A stretch of DNA of 64,000 nt from Ruminococcus sp. FC2018 (GTDB taxonomy: Bacteria; Bacillota; Clostridia; Oscillospirales; Ruminococcaceae). Numbering within the stretch: the stretch's first letter is position 1; every line of letters begins with the position of its first letter. The translations under genes were made by a program, and so were the position numbers. Below the pieces are notes generated by a model. The model was not told where the DNA came from. It was given only the letters and a program-made list of their open reading frames with translations, and did not search any database. The stretch spans positions 62,001 through 126,000 of the forward strand of contig NZ_JHXH01000006.1 in assembly GCF_000621805.1 (NCBI RefSeq). The letters run 5' to 3'. Shown here piece by piece: positions 9,646-18,178 of the stretch.

Positions 9646-11325
9646 ATGATCAAAAATAAGGTTCTTACACCGGTTCTGGCTTCTGTTCTGGGCGTGAGCG
9701 TTATCGGCTCGGGCGTTGGCTATTATCTTGTTAATAAGGACAGCGGAGAGACGTCCGGTCCTAAGGAGAAAATGGACTCAATGAAGATCTCCCTGACTCA
9801 GGTGGAGAAAAGCGTGAACACCGCTACAGATGATGTTCAGAAGGCTGTCAGCGGACAGCTGGACTATGCTTATGACTCTTCGCTGAAGTTCACATTCGGA
9901 GAGGGCATGAATCTGGGCGGACTTAAAACCACCAACTCCGACGGCAAGCAGGCCATCAAGCCTATCGAGATCAGCACCAATGTAAAACAGAAGGGTCAGA
10001 AGTCTCAGGCTAATATTGTCGCTAAGTATAACGATACAACACTGGTGACACTGGAAACTATCACATCAAAGGATAATAACACCGCTTATTTCAGGATCCC
10101 CGAACTGAGCAGTGCATATATCCAGGCAAGTGAAGCCGATATCAAAAAGATTTTTGAAGAGTATCAGCAGAAGCTTCAAAACAGAAGAAATATCACTATC
10201 AACGGTCAGACTCCAAGTACCGGCAATTCCGGCACACAGATAAAGACTCCGGATCTGAAGGACCTTGTACCGGGAGTTCCTGATGTTTCTGCGATCGACA
10301 GCAAGAAGCTTGAGGAGAAGCTCAAGAGCTATCTGGATACCTTCAAGAGCAAGCTGCCTGCAAAGAAGGACGGAGCAAATGTTTCCGGGGATATCGACGG
10401 TAATAAGTATGATTACAAGAGCGTTATTTATTCCATAAACGGCAAGCAGGCTCAGGATGCACTGTATGCAGTGATCGACAAGATGGCTGCCGACAGCGAT
10501 CTGAAAAAGCTCTTTGACGACTCAATGAGCAAGCAGACAACAACCAATAAGAAGAGCTACGCCGACATCATGGCTGAGCTTAAAAAGGAAATAGCTGTTC
10601 CTGCTGAAAACCAGAACAAGGTCGCTTCCTTCGAGCTGTATTATGACGGCGACGAGATAAGCGGATTCGGTCTGAAATACGACAACAAGGAGTATGCAAA
10701 GGCTATCCTTATCAATAAGGATACTGTCAATGCAGTTGATCTGAGCGTATCAGACGATAAGGGCACAAACGGACTGAACGTCAAGGGCTCTTCAAAACTG
10801 GTCGACGGCACAGTAAACGGCGTTTATACTCTCAGCGTTAAGAGCAACGGCAAGGAAGATGTATCCGGTAAGCTTTCTCTTGACAAGGTAGTTGTTAAGG
10901 ACGATTATTTCAGCGGCACTATCCAGCTGGACGGCAACTTTGCAAATTCCAGCGGCAAGAGCAGCAATGCAAGCATCAAGCTTACAGGCACAAGCGAGAA
11001 GGACAAGAAGGATATCAAGCTTTCAGTTGATACCAACGGAAAGAACGTTGTTACAGTTGAGTTCAAGATGAACAAAACAGAGGCTACCGATATCGCCCTT
11101 CCTACCGAGAAGACATACAAGATCGACCAGATGGAGGAGTATTACAAGACCTGCGATATCGAGAACTTTAAGGCTTCTCTCAATGATGCTATAGGCTACA
11201 ACGTTTTCGGCATCTTTGACAGCTTCGGTAAGCTTGGCAAAAACGGTACAACAACTACTGCTCCAAAGACAAATTCATCTGTAAAGACCGCAAAAACAAA
11301 TGATTACGAGATGTTTCAATTCTGA
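9646..11325 (+). CDS. membrane-anchored extracellular protein of unknown function
   Basis: This 559-aa protein has one hydrophobic segment near the N-terminus (about residues 6-28) without a clear cleavage site or lipobox. It is therefore probably a signal anchor. The large outer part is Lys-, Asp- and Ser-rich, with alternating short strands predicted by eye (for example in the KGSSKLVDGTVNGVYTL region). It ends in a low-complexity Thr-rich tail (TTTTAPKTNSSVKTAKTN). No catalytic motif is recognised. The start at 9646 follows GGAGGAAT. An in-frame ATG at 9628 overlaps that site and is rejected. It has its own promoter and terminator. Codons are regular and strongly biased, suggesting good expression. 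Confidence 0.75.
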   Translation: MIKNKVLTPVLASVLGVSVIGSGVGYYLVNKDSGETSGPKEKMDSMKISLTQVEKSVNTATDDVQKAVSGQLDYAYDSSLKFTFGEGMNLGGLKTTNSDGKQAIKPIEISTNVKQKGQKSQANIVAKYNDTTLVTLETITSKDNNTAYFRIPELSSAYIQASEADIKKIFEEYQQKLQNRRNITINGQTPSTGNSGTQIKTPDLKDLVPGVPDVSAIDSKKLEEKLKSYLDTFKSKLPAKKDGANVSGDIDGNKYDYKSVIYSINGKQAQDALYAVIDKMAADSDLKKLFDDSMSKQTTTNKKSYADIMAELKKEIAVPAENQNKVASFELYYDGDEISGFGLKYDNKEYAKAILINKDTVNAVDLSVSDDKGTNGLNVKGSSKLVDGTVNGVYTLSVKSNGKEDVSGKLSLDKVVVKDDYFSGTIQLDGNFANSSGKSSNASIKLTGTSEKDKKDIKLSVDTNGKNVVTVEFKMNKTEATDIALPTEKTYKIDQMEEYYKTCDIENFKASLNDAIGYNVFGIFDSFGKLGKNGTTTTAPKTNSSVKTAKTNDYEMFQF

Positions 11326-11343
11326 GATCAAATGATAAATATT

Positions 11344-11373
11344 AAGGGACGGCTTGAATGCCGTCCTTTTTTT
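11344..11373 (+). terminator. intrinsic terminator
   Basis: AAGGGACGGC pairs with GCCGTCCTTT, followed by eight T. Confidence 0.9.
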
Positions 11374-11374
11374 T

Positions 11375-11404
11375 GTAATACCATCCGTGGACATATCATA
11401 AAAT
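11375..11404 (+). promoter_or_regulatory. possible mother-cell (sigma-E/K-like) promoter
   Basis: GTAATA (11375-11380) and CATAAAAT (11397-11404) are 16 bp apart. This fits the ATA...CATAnnnT pattern of sigma-E/K promoters, and no sigma-A pair is evident here. The fit to a spoVB-like gene is suggestive only. Confidence 0.3.
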
Positions 11405-11434
11405 AGATGTGAGATATGTTTACGGAGGTGCGGC

Positions 11435-13135
11435 TTGAAAAAACAAGGTTTTATCAAAGGCTCGCTGATACTGCTCTCAAGCGTTGTTATAACAAAAGTC
11501 CTGGGACTGGTTTACAGAGTGCTGCTCACACGGTCTGTGGGCGGTACGGGAATGGGCTATTTTGCAGGTGCGTTCTCGGTGTTCACCCCGGTAATGGCTG
11601 TGGCTGCCGCAGGGATACCCTCGTCAATAGCACGGATCGCAGCTGAGGAGTATGCTCTCGAGCGTTACGCAAACCTGCACAAGGTCAAACGCACAGCAAT
11701 GATGTTTTTTGCCTTCATGGGCATTGCCATTACGCTTGTGATGCTGCCCCTGGCTTTGCCTGTTACACAGCTCCTTACCGGGAGCAGGTGCGGAGGATAT
11801 GCCCTTATCGCACTTATACCGTCACTGTTTTTCTGCTCGGTAATGTCTGTGCTGAGAGGGTATTACGAGGGTCTTCATAATATGTATCCTACAGCTGTTT
11901 CGGAGATAATCGAAACTGTGCTGCGGCTGGTTTTCGGATTGGGACTTGCCTTTGCCGCACAGAAGATTGCTCTTGATGCTTTCGCTCAAAATGGCGAGTT
12001 TCTGGGGATAGCGTGCAGCGATATGCAGCAGGCTGAACAGATCTCTGCTGCCTTTGCAGCCGCAGGAGCTGTCGCCGGAACAAGTCTGTCCTCCGCAGTC
12101 GCCTGTGTTTGTGTGATACTGTACAGCCGTTTCAGAGGCGACGGGATAACCCGGCAGATGCTTTGTGCGGACAAAGTGACCGACCCTGCCGGTACCATTG
12201 TCCGCCGTCTGCTCAGTTATAGCCTTCCTGTGGGGATCTCGGCTCTGATATCAACGCTTACAGGCATGATAGATATGCTGACCATCGCTCCCTGCGTTGA
12301 AAAGGCTTATGCCGCCGATCCTTCCGGGTTTTCGTTTCTGACCGGAGCAGGCGTGCCTCCCGATCAGCTGCCCAATTTTGTTTACGGCTCGTATACAGCC
12401 CTTGCCCTTGCCCTTGCAGGTCTTGCACCAACCCTTACAGCAATGCTTGGCAAAAGCTCCCTGGCAGCTGTAAGCGAAACGGCAGCAAAAGGCGATAAAG
12501 CCATGCTTGGCAAAAACATAAACCGTATGCTTTCCCTTTGCGCTTATATCGTCTTTCCCTGCGGCGCAATGCTGGGGATATTCGGAAAAGATATCCTGCA
12601 AATGCTCTTTTCCGCCCGCAGCAGCGAAATAGCCGCAGCTGCCCCTTGTATGGTATATCTGGGTGCAGCTGTGGTGTTCATGGGGATCTCGCTTCCTTGC
12701 TTTACAACTCTACATGCACTAAAAAAATCTGCGTGGGTGACGGTGATAATGCTTGTGGGGGGAGCAATAAAGCTAATTGGGAACATTGTGCTCATAAGAC
12801 GACCCGGGTTCGCCCTTACCGGTGCAGCCGTGTCAATGCTTATCTGCGAGGCGGTAATATGCGTTATGTGCCTTGCTGCTGTCTTTAAAAGCGCAAAGGT
12901 GAGACCGGCAGTAAAGAGTATCCTGGTCAAGCCGCTATATGCCTGTGTAATGGCTTCTCTGACCGCTGTGCTGTTTACGGAAATAATGGAAAAAATGCGT
13001 CTGATGCCCATAAAATCACATTTTGGCACACTTTTATCAATGCTTTTTTCGGTCATTATGTACTTAATTGTAGTTGCAATCTTGTGCGAAATGCCGAAAT
13101 CCTCAATATTGTTGCGAATTTATAAAAAAAAATAA
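11435..13135 (+). CDS. MATE/MVF-type polysaccharide or lipid flippase, SpoVB family
   Basis: The 566-aa product is an almost entirely hydrophobic membrane protein with about 14 helices. The N-terminal KGSLILLSSVVITKVLGLVYR resembles the SpoVB/YabM group of oligosaccharidyl-lipid flippases. This stretch begins KGSLIL and ends VLGLVYR. SpoVB is needed for spore cortex synthesis in Bacillus, while YabM lies next to mazG and rqcP in B. subtilis, as here. The start is TTG at 11435, placed 7 nt after GGAGGTG. No ATG fits the site. Which lipid it moves cannot be told from sequence. Confidence 0.85.
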   Translation: MKKQGFIKGSLILLSSVVITKVLGLVYRVLLTRSVGGTGMGYFAGAFSVFTPVMAVAAAGIPSSIARIAAEEYALERYANLHKVKRTAMMFFAFMGIAITLVMLPLALPVTQLLTGSRCGGYALIALIPSLFFCSVMSVLRGYYEGLHNMYPTAVSEIIETVLRLVFGLGLAFAAQKIALDAFAQNGEFLGIACSDMQQAEQISAAFAAAGAVAGTSLSSAVACVCVILYSRFRGDGITRQMLCADKVTDPAGTIVRRLLSYSLPVGISALISTLTGMIDMLTIAPCVEKAYAADPSGFSFLTGAGVPPDQLPNFVYGSYTALALALAGLAPTLTAMLGKSSLAAVSETAAKGDKAMLGKNINRMLSLCAYIVFPCGAMLGIFGKDILQMLFSARSSEIAAAAPCMVYLGAAVVFMGISLPCFTTLHALKKSAWVTVIMLVGGAIKLIGNIVLIRRPGFALTGAAVSMLICEAVICVMCLAAVFKSAKVRPAVKSILVKPLYACVMASLTAVLFTEIMEKMRLMPIKSHFGTLLSMLFSVIMYLIVVAILCEMPKSSILLRIYKKK

Positions 13136-13143
13136 AAAAACAC

Positions 13144-13172
13144 TTGAAATTTTTTGAAAAGTGCGTTATTAT
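13144..13172 (+). promoter_or_regulatory. sigma-A-type promoter for mazG
   Basis: TTGAAA at 13144-13149 and TATTAT at 13167-13172 are 17 bp apart. Confidence 0.55.
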
Positions 13173-13232
13173 AATTGAGGTACGGGAGAGGCGGCGTATT
13201 GACCGCTGCTTAAACGTTTTCGGGAGTTTGTT

Positions 13233-14033
13233 ATGGAGCAGATAAAAAAAGAACTTGTTGAAAAGAAATCTTTTGATATCAATGACCTTGTTAAGATAGT
13301 AAGGGTGTTGAGAAGCGAGACTGGCTGTCCCTGGGATAAGGTACAGACCCACGAAAGCATAAAGAAAGATCTTCTTGAAGAGACCTATGAGGTCATGGAG
13401 GCTATTGACTGCAAAAGCCCGGAGATGATGCAGGAGGAACTTGGAGATGTCCTTTTGCAGGTGGTGTTCCATACGGTGCTTGAAAGCGAACAGGGTCACT
13501 TTGAGCTTGGCGATGTGACAAGTGATGTCTGCCGCAAGCTTATAGTAAGACATCCACACGTTTTTGGTGACGTTAACGTTGAGGGTGTGGACGATGTCCT
13601 GCGCAACTGGGACTCCATAAAAATGGATACCAAGGGTCAGGAGACCTTTACCGATACATTAAAAAGCGTGCCAAAGAATTTCCCTGCACTTATGAGAGCG
13701 CAGAAACTCGGAAAGCGTGCTGCAAAGTCAGGCCTTGATTTTGAAAATGAGTATGACGCTTTCGAGGGTCTGAAAAGTGAGGTCGCAGAGACCGAAGCGG
13801 TACTGGCTGATAAGCAAAAGGCTGCGCAGGAGCTTGGCGATCTTATGTTTTCCTGTGTAAATGTTGCAAGAAAGCTTGGTCTTGACGCTGAGGAGCTTTT
13901 AAGTCAGGCAAACGAAAAGTTCCTTGATCGTTTTGAAAAGGTGGAAAGCAGTGTCACGGCAGACGAAAAGTCCATGACGGAGCTTTCGGCGCAAGAGCTT
14001 GATGAATACTGGCGCAGGGCTAAAAATGTGTAA
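13233..14033 (+). CDS. mazG: nucleoside triphosphate pyrophosphohydrolase
   Basis: The 266-aa protein has two tandem MazG modules. The first contains CPWDKVQTHESIKKDLLEE and EELGDVLLQVVFH (about residues 33-85). The second contains QELGDLMFSCVNVARKLG (about 205-222). The paired Glu residues and the ELGD motif bind Mg2+ for hydrolysis of NTPs to NMP and PPi, a house-cleaning activity. It lacks the extra N-terminal methylase domain of B. subtilis YabN, so it is the short form. It sits between the SpoVB-like flippase and hup. Confidence 0.95.
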   Translation: MEQIKKELVEKKSFDINDLVKIVRVLRSETGCPWDKVQTHESIKKDLLEETYEVMEAIDCKSPEMMQEELGDVLLQVVFHTVLESEQGHFELGDVTSDVCRKLIVRHPHVFGDVNVEGVDDVLRNWDSIKMDTKGQETFTDTLKSVPKNFPALMRAQKLGKRAAKSGLDFENEYDAFEGLKSEVAETEAVLADKQKAAQELGDLMFSCVNVARKLGLDAEELLSQANEKFLDRFEKVESSVTADEKSMTELSAQELDEYWRRAKNV

Positions 14034-14084
14034 TTGATGAATAGCATAAGGCTGTTCGTTAATAATAATAGGAGGTAGAAAACA

Positions 14085-14369
14085 ATGACAAAGGCAGAAT
14101 TGGTTAGCAAAATTGCTGAAAAAGGCGACTATACAAAGAAGGACGCTGAGAAGGCACTTTCAACAGTAGTTGGCTCTATCACAGACGTACTTACAGCAGG
14201 TGACAAGGTTACACTTATCGGCTTCGGTACTTTCGAGGTTCGTCAGAGAAAGGCTAAGAAGGGCATCAACCCAAGCACAAAGCAGCCTGTTAAGATCCCT
14301 GCAAAGAAGGTTCCTGCATTTAAGGCTGGTAAGGCTCTTAAAGAGGCAGTTGCTAAGAAAAAGAAGTAA
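14085..14369 (+). CDS. hup: HU-type DNA-binding protein
   Basis: This 94-aa protein is full length, with the N-terminal helices (MTKAELVSKIAEKGDYTKK), the GFGTFEVRQRKAKKGINP arm region and a Lys-rich C-terminus. HU dimers bend and compact DNA. The start follows AGGAGG. Its codons (GTT, CCT, AAG, GCT) are more strongly biased than those of its neighbours, as expected for an abundant protein. A terminator-like hairpin follows. Placement between mazG and rqcP is seen in many Clostridia. Confidence 0.97.
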   Translation: MTKAELVSKIAEKGDYTKKDAEKALSTVVGSITDVLTAGDKVTLIGFGTFEVRQRKAKKGINPSTKQPVKIPAKKVPAFKAGKALKEAVAKKKK

Positions 14370-14376
14370 TCAAGAT

Positions 14377-14408
14377 AAGGCCTGGCTTGTTTAGTCAGGT
14401 CTTTTTTG
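14377..14408 (+). terminator. hairpin/terminator between hup and rqcP
   Basis: AAGGCCTGGCT and AGTCAGGTCTT form an imperfect stem followed by six T. It probably limits read-through from the highly expressed hup into rqcP. Confidence 0.7.
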
Positions 14409-14423
14409 TTAAAGAGGTCAAAG

Positions 14424-14666
14424 ATGAGATTAGATAAATATCTGAAGGTTTCACGTATTATAAAGAGAAGAACTGTCGCAAATGAAGCCTGCGATGCAGG
14501 AAAGGTGCTTGTTAACCAGAAGGTGGCAAGAGCTTCCTATGATGTAAAGACGGGCGATGTGATAGAGGTGAACCTGGGAAGCAGACCGCTCAAGGTCAGA
14601 GTGCTTGCCATTAACGAACTGGCAAATAAAGAAAATGCTTGTGAGAACTATGAGGTAATAGAATAA
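14424..14666 (+). CDS. rqcP: S4-domain ribosome-associated quality control protein RqcP (YabO)
   Basis: The protein is 80 aa from the ATG at 14424, which follows an AGAGG site. It is almost all S4 RNA-binding domain: MRLDKYLKVSRIIKRRTVAN, then GKVLVN and DVIEVNLG. The N-terminus and the DVKTGD centre match RqcP/YabO rather than Hsp15. In B. subtilis, RqcP works with RqcH and the 50S subunit to add poly-Ala tails to stalled chains. The mazG-hup-rqcP order supports the call. Confidence 0.9.
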   Translation: MRLDKYLKVSRIIKRRTVANEACDAGKVLVNQKVARASYDVKTGDVIEVNLGSRPLKVRVLAINELANKENACENYEVIE

Positions 14667-14692
14667 AAGACAAGAGGAAGATGAAAGGTAAA

Positions 14693-15637
14693 ATGAATAA
14701 AAAAATGGTATCGCTTATCCTTTCGGCTATGATAACGGCGGCTTGCACCGCAGGCTGCGCAGAACAGGAAATGAAGGACGATACAGACGTTTTTAAGCAG
14801 GTCATTGTGAGCGCACCGGACAGCTCCCGCAGTGACAGCAGTCAAAGCAGCGAAACTTCCGTAACGACCACGGTGGGCAGCTGGGCGGCAGAGCTTATCT
14901 CAACTCCTTCCGCCACAACTACAACTGCAGCTTCAACTGCCACGGTAACTTCCGAGGCGACCACCACGACTCCTGCCACAACAACGTCTAAAACTACAAC
15001 AAAAGCCACCCAGACTCAAAAGACTGTTACAAAACAGACAGACCCGCCAAAGCCTGCAAGCGGCACATCACCGAATCTGGCATTTTATAAACAGAAGCTT
15101 TTTGTGATAGGTGACTCGGTGGCAAGCGGCTATGCAGCTTACGGTCGCATCCCGGTAGAGCACAGCTCCGCCAAGATAAACGTTTCCATCAGAACCGCCG
15201 GAGGACAGATAGACAGCGCCAAGAATGCCAAAGCTCCCCTTATCCTTACATCAATGGGTATGAATGACTGGGGGATATCCTCGGCAAGCTTTGCACAGCA
15301 TTATAAAAATTTCCTCACCAGGCTCAGAGCAGCCTGCCCGGGAAGCGTTATACTTGTGGGCGCAATAACTCCCACAGCGGCGGTGAATAAGTATCCCAAT
15401 GTAAAGCTGAGTGTGGTAAAGAGCCACAATGCCCAGCTTAAAGCTATCGCCGATTCAATGGACGAGAAAGTGATCTACTTTGATGCCTTTTCTGCGGTCA
15501 GCAGCGACGGGGAACATCTTGACAGCGTCTATGCAGGTGCAGACGGATTGCATTTGCAGCCGGCAGCCTATGATGTTTTGCTCAATAGCATGGCTAATCT
15601 CCTGGACAGCCATTCCATGAAGGAAAAGATTGCCTGA
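14693..15637 (+). CDS. SGNH/GDSL hydrolase lipoprotein (copy 1)
   Basis: The product is about 314 aa with a lipoprotein signal (lipobox TAGC, Cys22) and a Ser/Thr-rich linker of about 100 residues, then an SGNH hydrolase domain from about residue 125. The catalytic blocks are VIGDSVASGYAAYG (Ser142), GMNDWG and DGLHLQPAAY (Asp/His). It probably removes ester groups such as O-acetyl from a cell-surface or dietary polysaccharide, but the substrate is unknown. It is the first of four tandem relatives. It lacks the Ig-like insert of copies 2 and 4. The start is uncertain: ATG 14681 is also in frame, though its ribosome site is too close. Confidence 0.85.
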   Translation: MNKKMVSLILSAMITAACTAGCAEQEMKDDTDVFKQVIVSAPDSSRSDSSQSSETSVTTTVGSWAAELISTPSATTTTAASTATVTSEATTTTPATTTSKTTTKATQTQKTVTKQTDPPKPASGTSPNLAFYKQKLFVIGDSVASGYAAYGRIPVEHSSAKINVSIRTAGGQIDSAKNAKAPLILTSMGMNDWGISSASFAQHYKNFLTRLRAACPGSVILVGAITPTAAVNKYPNVKLSVVKSHNAQLKAIADSMDEKVIYFDAFSAVSSDGEHLDSVYAGADGLHLQPAAYDVLLNSMANLLDSHSMKEKIA

Positions 15638-15664
15638 AATGGGCATTATAACATAATTATTATT

Positions 15665-15698
15665 ATGCGAAGGGTACAGTTATCCTTCGCATTTTTTT
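15665..15698 (+). terminator. intrinsic terminator after SGNH copy 1
   Basis: ATGCGAAGG (15665-15673) pairs with CCTTCGCAT (15684-15692), followed by T residues. Confidence 0.9.
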
Positions 15699-15721
15699 GT
15701 TATTTTTAACAGTTTTTTACG

Positions 15722-15750
15722 TTGACTTGTTGAAAAAGGAATGGTATAAT
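15722..15750 (+). promoter_or_regulatory. strong sigma-A-type promoter for SGNH copy 2
   Basis: TTGACT at 15722-15727 and TATAAT at 15745-15750 are 17 bp apart. Confidence 0.85.
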
Positions 15751-15786
15751 GACTTGGAAAAGAACAAAAGAAAATGAGGTAGAAAG

Positions 15787-17160
15787 ATGATAAAGAAAAC
15801 GATAACAGCTGCGCTGGCAGCAGCACTTCTCGGTTTGCAGCTTGCAGGCTGCGGAAATGAAATATCACAGGGGGAAAATACAGACCTTCCCCGTGAAACA
15901 AGCTCTCAGCTCAGCGAAAGCTCTGAAAGCAAAAGCGAAAGCGCAGCTGAGGTGTCGGTAAACGAGTACAATGTCACCGTTAAGGTGGGACAGGAGTATA
16001 CTGCTGATAAGCTCTGCGGACTTGTGTTCACCAGCAGTGGCTCAAAACAAAGCTATGAGGACGGCAGCTCCGTAAAGCTGTTTGACAAGACGGGCAAGGA
16101 AAAGATAAGCATTGTCCATGAGGATATGAACGGAATAAAGTCGGTTATCGTTCTTATTGTAAACGTGAAAGACGATATTGCACCCACATTTGAGGGCGTA
16201 AAGGATATTACTATAAACCAGGGCGAAACTGCTGAGCTGAAAAAAGGTGTCACCGTTAAGGACAATTATGACAAGGAAATTGATTTTATCGTGGAATTTG
16301 ACCCCGATGACAAGGACCATAGCTCGGTAGGCAAGCATAATATTACATATAAGGCAAAGGACAGCGCAGGAAATACCGCAGCTGTAAAGGCAGTGCTGGA
16401 AATAAAGGCGGTCACCACTACCGCAAAGACCACAACGAAGGTTACAACGCAGGCTACCCGGAAGCCTGCACCCTCACCGACTCCTGCACCTGCACCTGCA
16501 CCTGCACCAACACCTGTGATAACACCACTGCCGTCACCAAAGCCTGCGGCGTCAAGCTCGTCCAATGTAAAGTTCTATCAGGACAAAATGGTTGTAGCAG
16601 GTGACTCGATCGCCTTTGGTTTCTGTTCTTACGGCTTTATCCCCTATGAGCATAATCTTGCTCAGGGCAGCCTTGCCATGAGAAACTATAAGGAGTACGG
16701 CTGGTTCAATGTAAACGGATCCCAGATGAGGATAATGAACGCTATTTATACCGTTAAGCCCAAGCTTTTGTATGTATCAATGGGTATGAACGATGTGAAC
16801 ATTACAAACGCTCAGACCTATGCAAACAACTATGTGAACTTTATCAAAGAGGTAAGGAGCCGTTTGCCGGGCTGTATAATCGTTGCAGCAAATATAACTC
16901 CTATTGCTTCAACAAGCAATTTTACCAATATCAATAATATTATAAACTGCAACAATGCGATGATAAAGGCTGTAACTGCCCTTGGCGACCCCAACACGAT
17001 CCTTTTTGACGCTTACACTGTGGTTTCCGGAGGCGGTAAGTATATGTCCTCGGGATACAGCGCAGGCGACGGTATCCATCTGAGCAGGACTGTGTACCCA
17101 AAGCTGCTTAACGCCCTTGCTATAAGACTGGATCAGTACGACGTAAGATCAAGACTTTGA
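15787..17160 (+). CDS. SGNH/GDSL hydrolase lipoprotein with Ig-like domain (copy 2)
   Basis: The 457-aa product has a lipoprotein signal (LAGC, Cys22) and a Ser-rich spacer. A bacterial Ig-like domain follows (about residues 130-205, with VKDNYDKEIDFIV and YKAKDSAGNTAAVKAVLEI, a DUF5011/HYR-like pattern). A Thr-rich then Pro-Ala linker (PAPAPAPAPTP) leads to an SGNH domain. Catalytic blocks are VVAGDSIAFGFCSYG (Ser274), SMGMNDVN and DGIHLS. The Ig domain and linker would hold the enzyme away from the membrane. It has its own promoter and terminator and is most like copy 4. Confidence 0.87.
   Translation: MIKKTITAALAAALLGLQLAGCGNEISQGENTDLPRETSSQLSESSESKSESAAEVSVNEYNVTVKVGQEYTADKLCGLVFTSSGSKQSYEDGSSVKLFDKTGKEKISIVHEDMNGIKSVIVLIVNVKDDIAPTFEGVKDITINQGETAELKKGVTVKDNYDKEIDFIVEFDPDDKDHSSVGKHNITYKAKDSAGNTAAVKAVLEIKAVTTTAKTTTKVTTQATRKPAPSPTPAPAPAPAPTPVITPLPSPKPAASSSSNVKFYQDKMVVAGDSIAFGFCSYGFIPYEHNLAQGSLAMRNYKEYGWFNVNGSQMRIMNAIYTVKPKLLYVSMGMNDVNITNAQTYANNYVNFIKEVRSRLPGCIIVAANITPIASTSNFTNINNIINCNNAMIKAVTALGDPNTILFDAYTVVSGGGKYMSSGYSAGDGIHLSRTVYPKLLNALAIRLDQYDVRSRL
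16470..16516 (+). repeat. Pro-Ala linker repeat
   Basis: A run of CCTGCA hexamers (coding PAPAPAPA) lies inside SGNH copy 2. It encodes the flexible linker between the Ig-like and hydrolase domains. Such hexamer arrays can change length by slippage without breaking the frame. Confidence 0.85.
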
Positions 17161-17173
17161 TAAGATAAATAAC

Positions 17174-17198
17174 GGGAGTATGTTTTTGGCATACTCCC
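17174..17198 (+). terminator. intrinsic terminator after SGNH copy 2
   Basis: GGGAGTATG (17174-17182) pairs with CATACTCCC (17190-17198). The downstream T tract is interrupted (TGTATTTATT). Confidence 0.75.
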
Positions 17199-17218
17199 TG
17201 TATTTATTCTCTGCTATA

Positions 17219-17247
17219 TTGACAAAAGCCGACAATAGTGATACAAT
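17219..17247 (+). promoter_or_regulatory. strong sigma-A-type promoter for SGNH copies 3 and 4
   Basis: TTGACA at 17219-17224 and TACAAT at 17242-17247 are 17 bp apart. Confidence 0.82.
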
Positions 17248-17279
17248 ATATTGTGTATCTATCATTGAGGAGGATGAAT

Positions 17280-18140
17280 ATGATAAAGAGAACTGCGGCA
17301 GTTTTAGTTGCCGTGTGTTTGTCTGTCTGCACCCTTGCCGGATGCGGTAATCAGATAAAGGGAAGGACGATCAAATTTATTGATCCGCCACAGCAGGAGA
17401 TCAAGGTAACGGAAAGTCAGAGCCAGGCTCCAAAGCAGGACGACAGCAGCTTTTTGGATAATTATCCCGATCCTGCTAAGGATATAAATGAGATGAGCGC
17501 AGATAACGTTGACTTTTATAAGCAGCGCATAGTCGTTGCGGGAGATTCGATCGCTGCCGGCTGGAGTTTGTTCCAGGTGTTGCCCAAGGAGCAGTCTATC
17601 GCCCAGGGAGGTATCTCCACCGCAGGTTATTCACGTTGGGAGTATGACACAACAGGCAGAAAGCTGAGTATGCTTGACACAATGAAGGAAGTCAGACCAA
17701 GTCTGCTTTATATCTCCCTTGGAATGAATGATGTGGGAAATATAGACTCGGATACATATGCCTCACAGTACAAGGATCTGCTGGACAGTATCCTTGAGGT
17801 GGTGCCGGATTGTTATATCGTTGCGGCAAACATAACACCTGTCGCAAGAAACAATGAGTATCCCCAGCTTAGCAATTCGGAGATAAATGTATTCAATGAA
17901 AAGCTGAGACAGATGATAAAGAGCTACGGCAAGGATAATGTTATCTATTTCGATGTGAACTCGTCAATGCAGGATGCCAACGAGTTTCTTAACAGCGACT
18001 ACGATTCCGGAGACGGACTTCATATCAACACAGAGGCTTACAACCGTATCCTTGTAGACGTTACCAAAAGACTGAATTATTCAAAAGCCCAGGAGAAGAT
18101 AGAGGCTATCGAGGGCGCAAGACAAAGTCAGCAGCAGTAA
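17280..18140 (+). CDS. SGNH/GDSL hydrolase lipoprotein (copy 3, short form)
   Basis: The product is about 286 aa with lipobox LAGC (Cys22), a spacer of only about 60 residues and an SGNH domain. Catalytic blocks are VVAGDSIAAGWSLFQ (Ser90), SLGMNDVG and DGLHINTEAY. It has no Ig-like insert or Thr-rich linker, so its active site would lie closer to the membrane. The start at 17280 is 6 nt after AGGAGG (17268-17273). An ATG at 17274 directly abuts that site and is less likely. Copy 4 follows after about 40 nt with no terminator, so the two are probably one transcript. Confidence 0.86.
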   Translation: MIKRTAAVLVAVCLSVCTLAGCGNQIKGRTIKFIDPPQQEIKVTESQSQAPKQDDSSFLDNYPDPAKDINEMSADNVDFYKQRIVVAGDSIAAGWSLFQVLPKEQSIAQGGISTAGYSRWEYDTTGRKLSMLDTMKEVRPSLLYISLGMNDVGNIDSDTYASQYKDLLDSILEVVPDCYIVAANITPVARNNEYPQLSNSEINVFNEKLRQMIKSYGKDNVIYFDVNSSMQDANEFLNSDYDSGDGLHINTEAYNRILVDVTKRLNYSKAQEKIEAIEGARQSQQQ

Positions 18141-18178
18141 CAAACTATTGAATATTAAATATTCGGGGGCAAAGGGTA

